Shown here: piece by piece, positions 61,223 to 64,000 of the stretch
Position numbering within the stretch: position 1 is the stretch's first letter
Layout of the letters: each line of letters begins with the position of its first letter
Source: G020348185 sp964525045
GTDB taxonomy: Bacteria; Nitrospirota; Nitrospiria; Nitrospirales; UBA8639
Length of the DNA: 64,000 nucleotides
NCBI GenBank assembly: GCA_964525045.1
Contig: CAZGFD010000009.1
Span: 62,001-126,000 of the forward strand
Direction of reading: 5' to 3'
The notes under the pieces: generated by a model
What the model was told of the DNA's origin: nothing
The model's database searches: none
The model's input: only the letters and a program-made list of their open reading frames with translations
Position numbers and translations under genes: made by a program

Positions 61223-61876
61223 ATGATTTCCCAGAAAAGAAAAACAAAAGCCTTATTTTGCGTAATGGCCCTTATCGGGCTTGTTCTGTGTTATGGGCCG
61301 GGGAGACAAGGGTACGCTTCAACCGGCACTGAGGTGTTTCGAGGGTTTACGTCCCACATCAGTGAGCAAATCCGGCTTGATAAACAAGAGTTTTATAAAG
61401 CTCAATCCTGTATTGCCTGGTTGTATGATCAAATGAAGAAGAAACCCAATAATTCCGGCCCCAAGCCTGAAAAAATCTCATTCTATTTTTCATCTGAACC
61501 CAAAGACGAATTTGATTGTGCCACTCGATACCCCGATGGCCTGGAAGGGTTGCAAGCCGCCAGGGAGGACTTTAGTCACACGCAACAGTCCCTTTCATTT
61601 AGCCTCACATTTTATGAGTTTGCACTGGTGGGGGATAAGGATGACGACGGGCAGTATAACGGGGGCGAGTTGAAGGATGTGTTTGAATCGTTTGGAATGA
61701 ATTTTGATGATCGTCTTCCCTCGGATACATACCTTGTAAGCCTCAATGGAAAGTTTGACAATCTTCGAGGCAACACGGAACTTCAGCCATTAGTCAGAAG
61801 CATGGAAGCCCTTTTAGAAAAAGGCTATCGATTTACCACCGCCGACCAGGAAGCCCTCAATCGGGAATTAGGATAA
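61223..61876 (+). CDS. Exported protein with an EF-hand-like loop
   Basis: A 217-residue protein with a signal peptide (ALFCVMALIGLVLCYGPG). The mature part is helical, with one acidic loop DKDDDGQYNGGELKDVFESF (about residues 135-155) that fits the calcium-binding EF-hand pattern DxDxDG. There are two Cys (about 62 and 98). No wider family recognised. It stands alone. Confidence 0.75.
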   Translation: MISQKRKTKALFCVMALIGLVLCYGPGRQGYASTGTEVFRGFTSHISEQIRLDKQEFYKAQSCIAWLYDQMKKKPNNSGPKPEKISFYFSSEPKDEFDCATRYPDGLEGLQAAREDFSHTQQSLSFSLTFYEFALVGDKDDDGQYNGGELKDVFESFGMNFDDRLPSDTYLVSLNGKFDNLRGNTELQPLVRSMEALLEKGYRFTTADQEALNRELG

Positions 61877-61918
61877 CACCCTGCCAGGCAGAAGCATCAT
61901 TTGCCGGCCATTGCCGAA

Positions 61919-61950
61919 TCTGAAACCAAAAAACCTGAAACCTGAAACTC
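61919..61950. repeat. Dispersed CCTGAAACC-type element (single arm)
   Basis: CTGAAACCAAAAAACCTGAAACCTGAAACTC lies between convergent genes; tandem CCTGAAA units with no clear opposite arm. Confidence 0.6.
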
Positions 61951-61954
61951 TCTT

Positions 61955-62602
61955 CTACTTAATCCGTTCCAAGGCTTCGCGGGCACGGCTGCGCACGGTC
62001 TGATCCCAATCCTCTTTCATTAATTGCTCAAGCAGTATTTTTGCCTCTGCCACCCGCATTCGACCCAGAGCCAAGGCGGCTGAGGCACGGACGTGGGCGT
62101 GATCATCGTGAAGAGCTTGGATGAGGAGGGGAATAGCCGGCTGATGCTGAAGAATTCCCAGGTAACTGGCGGCCATGCCCCGTATCCGGTGTTGCTTATC
62201 GCCCAGGGCCGTTTTTAATTTCCAAATAAATAATTTCGCCATGGGTTCGACTATTGCTTCCAACCCCTTGATTTCATATCGATTCAGCTCAACCAGCGTG
62301 AAAGCCACATCCACCCGTTTCTGAGCCGAAGACTCTTGTTTAAATCGGTTAATCAATTGCTCTCGTTGTTCCTGCCGGTGACGATGAAGGTTAAATTTCC
62401 GGACCATCAACCAGATGCCCACTCCGGCTAGCATTACAAGCAAAACAATCGGCAAAATGTCCTCAACAATCAGGTCTTGCGTATCAAAGGAAAGATGGTT
62501 CCATACCCAGACTCCTCCTACCACCAGAGCAATGATCATGAGAGCAGCGAGGATGTTAATTTGCCCCGATTGTCGAAAATCGTTCTTCATTATTCTTGAC
62601 AC
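61955..62602 (-). CDS. Membrane-anchored HEAT-repeat protein
   Basis: A 215-residue protein with two membrane helices (about 17-35 and 47-67), a short basic linker and HEAT-like repeats (about 100-215: HRIRGMAASYLGILQHQPAI, HVRASAALALGRMRVAEAKI, VRSRAREALERI). Such repeats bind proteins. No specific role is visible. Confidence 0.82.
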   Translation of the reverse strand: MSRIMKNDFRQSGQINILAALMIIALVVGGVWVWNHLSFDTQDLIVEDILPIVLLVMLAGVGIWLMVRKFNLHRHRQEQREQLINRFKQESSAQKRVDVAFTLVELNRYEIKGLEAIVEPMAKLFIWKLKTALGDKQHRIRGMAASYLGILQHQPAIPLLIQALHDDHAHVRASAALALGRMRVAEAKILLEQLMKEDWDQTVRSRAREALERIK

Positions 62603-62688
62603 AACGAATAAAGAACCTTAGCTTGGGTTTCTGAGAATGACAATCCTGTCGGAAAATGTGTACGTTTTATCGCCATGGGGTAGGGGGT

Positions 62689-62716
62689 CAAGTTTCGGGA
62701 TTCAGGTTTCAAGTTA
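62689..62716. repeat. Dispersed GTTTCGGGATTCAGG-type element (single arm)
   Basis: CAAGTTTCGGGATTCAGGTTTC followed by AAGTTAAC, 45 bases before the MBL hydrolase gene. Confidence 0.6.
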
Positions 62717-62761
62717 ACCTCGGACCCGTTTCGACTCCTGAGAAGTGTTGAAAGCAATGTT

Positions 62762-63514
62762 ATGCAAGTCACCATTCTAGGATCCGGGACCAATCTTCAT
62801 CCGCGTCGTGCGGCCGCGGGATATCTTGTGAAAGCCGACAATCTGTTCCTAATGGATTTTGGCCCCAGAACGCTGAGTAATCTGTTGAAAACTGGTGTGG
62901 ACCGGCACCAGATACAATATCTTTTATTCACCCATTACCATGCAGACCATTTTTCAGATTTTATTACCTATTTCTTTGATGCGGTTTGTCACAGTAAATT
63001 TGTTTCTCCCCGCGCGGATTTATGGATCATCGGTCCTAAAGGAACCAAGGCGCTTTTTAGAACCATTCTGCGGACGTTCCCCGGTTTTAACGACTCTGAA
63101 TTTAAGGTGACCCTTAAAGAAATCAGCACGCGTTCCATCTCGATCGGAGGCACTTTGGTTACTCCGGTTCCGGTCACGCATACCGGTCGACAGACCTGTT
63201 TGGGGTATCGGATTACGTTTCAAGGGCGAACGCTGGCCTACTCCGGTGATGCCACGTATGCTCCCAACCTCATTCGACTCTGCCGCGATGCGGATCTCGC
63301 CATTTTAGATTGTTCCTTCCCAAAAAATCGCCCAGGAGAATCGCATATGCACGCAGGGGAATGTGGACGAGTGGCGCAGGAGGCAGGGGTGAAACGCTTA
63401 GTGTTGTCTCATTTTTACCCGATTGCTGACCGCTTCGATGTGAAAAAACAAGCGGCTCAGGTGTTCCGCGGGAAAATTATTCGTGCCAGAGATTGTCTGA
63501 CCCTCTCTGTGTAA
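62762..63514 (+). CDS. RNase Z-like MBL-fold metal hydrolase
   Basis: A 250-residue protein with MQVTILGSGTNLHPRRAA, the metal site FTHYHADHFSDF (about residue 60), PVTHTGRQTCLGYRI, YSGDATYAPNL and the last ligand in LSHFYPIADRF. This order fits the RNase Z/AHL-lactonase-like subgroup of the metallo-beta-lactamase fold. No clear tRNase Z exosite is seen, so the substrate is uncertain. Confidence 0.88.
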   Translation: MQVTILGSGTNLHPRRAAAGYLVKADNLFLMDFGPRTLSNLLKTGVDRHQIQYLLFTHYHADHFSDFITYFFDAVCHSKFVSPRADLWIIGPKGTKALFRTILRTFPGFNDSEFKVTLKEISTRSISIGGTLVTPVPVTHTGRQTCLGYRITFQGRTLAYSGDATYAPNLIRLCRDADLAILDCSFPKNRPGESHMHAGECGRVAQEAGVKRLVLSHFYPIADRFDVKKQAAQVFRGKIIRARDCLTLSV

Positions 63515-63580
63515 CCAATTATCATTCCCTTAACCCCTCCCTTTTCTTGTCATCCCATCCAACGTCCACTGTGGCTCTTT

Positions 63581-64000
63581 TTAGTTGAGCGAGGGATCTG
63601 AAGCAGATTTGAGGATCGCCATCAGGGTATTCACTCGTTTCACTCGACGGGGCTCTTGTCGTTGTTGGTAGATTCCCAGCAGGTTTCGGAGCATCCTTTC
63701 CAGAATCAATGAGTTCGGACTTGGTTCGAGATACATTGGCTCAAAGCCAAACCCTGAATCGGTGAGAAACTTTTTGCAGTCTGATTCTTGTAAAAGGATT
63801 CCGCCATTAAAACAATCAACAAAGATAAAGGGTGGGGAGCTGTCCACCTTGACCAAAAAATGGCCTGGCATGCCCACACCCTTAACCGGAAGGCCAAGCC
63901 GCAATCCGAGCAAAAGATACAACACGGACAAACTGATGGGGATGCCCATTCGGCGGTCGATGACCCGGTTCAAAAAACTGTTTTCGGGGTTATAGTAGTC
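63581..64000 (-). CDS. SirB1/transglutaminase-like protein (partial, N-terminus off window)
   Basis: About 139 C-terminal residues are visible, beginning DYYNPENSFLNRVIDRRMGI and going on PISLSVLYLLLGLRLGLPVK, the SirB1-family pattern (transglutaminase-like fold, usually with a TPR tail). GVGMPGHFLVKV and FVDCFNGGILLQ carry the expected core. The frame remains open at the window edge. Its function is unknown in most bacteria. Confidence 0.85.
   Translation of the reverse strand, partial: DYYNPENSFLNRVIDRRMGIPISLSVLYLLLGLRLGLPVKGVGMPGHFLVKVDSSPPFIFVDCFNGGILLQESDCKKFLTDSGFGFEPMYLEPSPNSLILERMLRNLLGIYQQRQEPRRVKRVNTLMAILKSASDPSLN

Noticed and set aside
1..64000. tRNA, rRNA, CRISPR arrays, transposases, integrases
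   Set aside because: None was found on reading both strands; a covariance-model scan would be needed to exclude small RNAs.

Overview
The window is a chromosomal segment of a Gram-negative, respiratory bacterium, most likely a member of the Nitrospirota close to Nitrospira. This is inferred from many small diheme and tetraheme c-type cytochromes, hopanoid and carotenoid genes, the general look of the proteins, and intergenic GAAACCCGAAAC-type repeats; no rRNA or marker set is present to prove it. I see no tRNA, rRNA, CRISPR array, insertion sequence or prophage.

Layout. 1-2347 (minus): cell-shape operon mreB-mreC-mreD (mreD cut by the window edge). 3052-5266 (plus): leuC and leuD, leucine synthesis. 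5558-7561: CPA2 K+/H+-type antiporter with TrkA domains. 7800-9248 (minus): RMD1/DUF155-like protein and an HTH-Zn-ribbon regulator. 9338-12141 (plus): tldD and tldE, a metalloprotease pair. 12330-17787: two proteins of unknown function, AlkD-type DNA repair, a membrane tetraheme cytochrome and msrA. 17801-20974: Spy/CpxP-like protein, parvulin, and a three-gene group of exported or membrane proteins. 21337-28515: FGE-fold protein, TPR lipoprotein, ruvB, an unusually short uvrA, small conserved proteins and a PHD/RING-like zinc protein. 28693-31581: prenyl diphosphate synthase, hpnA-like epimerase and CruF-like carotenoid protein. 31791-38967: membrane proteins, a GAF histidine-kinase-like protein without the phospho-accepting His, NDUFAF7-type methyltransferase, a small Zn-ribbon protein behind a sigma-54-type promoter, and an SLC13 transporter.

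39072-53475 (all minus) is the most coherent accessory region: sulfite oxidase, diheme cytochrome and TauE exporter; a PAS histidine kinase and CBS protein; a tetraheme cytochrome; a HbpS/GlcG protein; CoA-disulfide-reductase-rhodanese fusion with a cytochrome c; DUF1264 protein; Zn-ribbon protein; rhodanese membrane protein; an MBL-fold persulfide-dioxygenase-like protein with two rhodanese domains; and a PAS/AAA+/Fis sigma-54 activator. Together they look like a pathway for handling sulfane sulfur and sulfite coupled to electron transfer.

The main discovery candidate lies here. Two promoters of the sigma-54 (-24/-12) type, in front of the tetraheme cytochrome and in front of the MBL-rhodanese operon, each have the same upstream array GTTAAC-N8-GTTAAC-N2-GTTAAC at about the same distance. 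The array by the second promoter begins a few bases behind the activator gene. This predicts a small FisR-like regulon.

53570-64000: a large exported protein of unknown function, a cupredoxin, SelO, a YugP-type metallopeptidase, an HNH protein, a two-gene arginine dihydrolase/ornithine cyclodeaminase module (fused in cyanobacteria as AgrE/ArgZ), an EF-hand-like exported protein, a HEAT-repeat membrane protein, an RNase Z-like MBL hydrolase and a SirB1-type protein cut by the edge.
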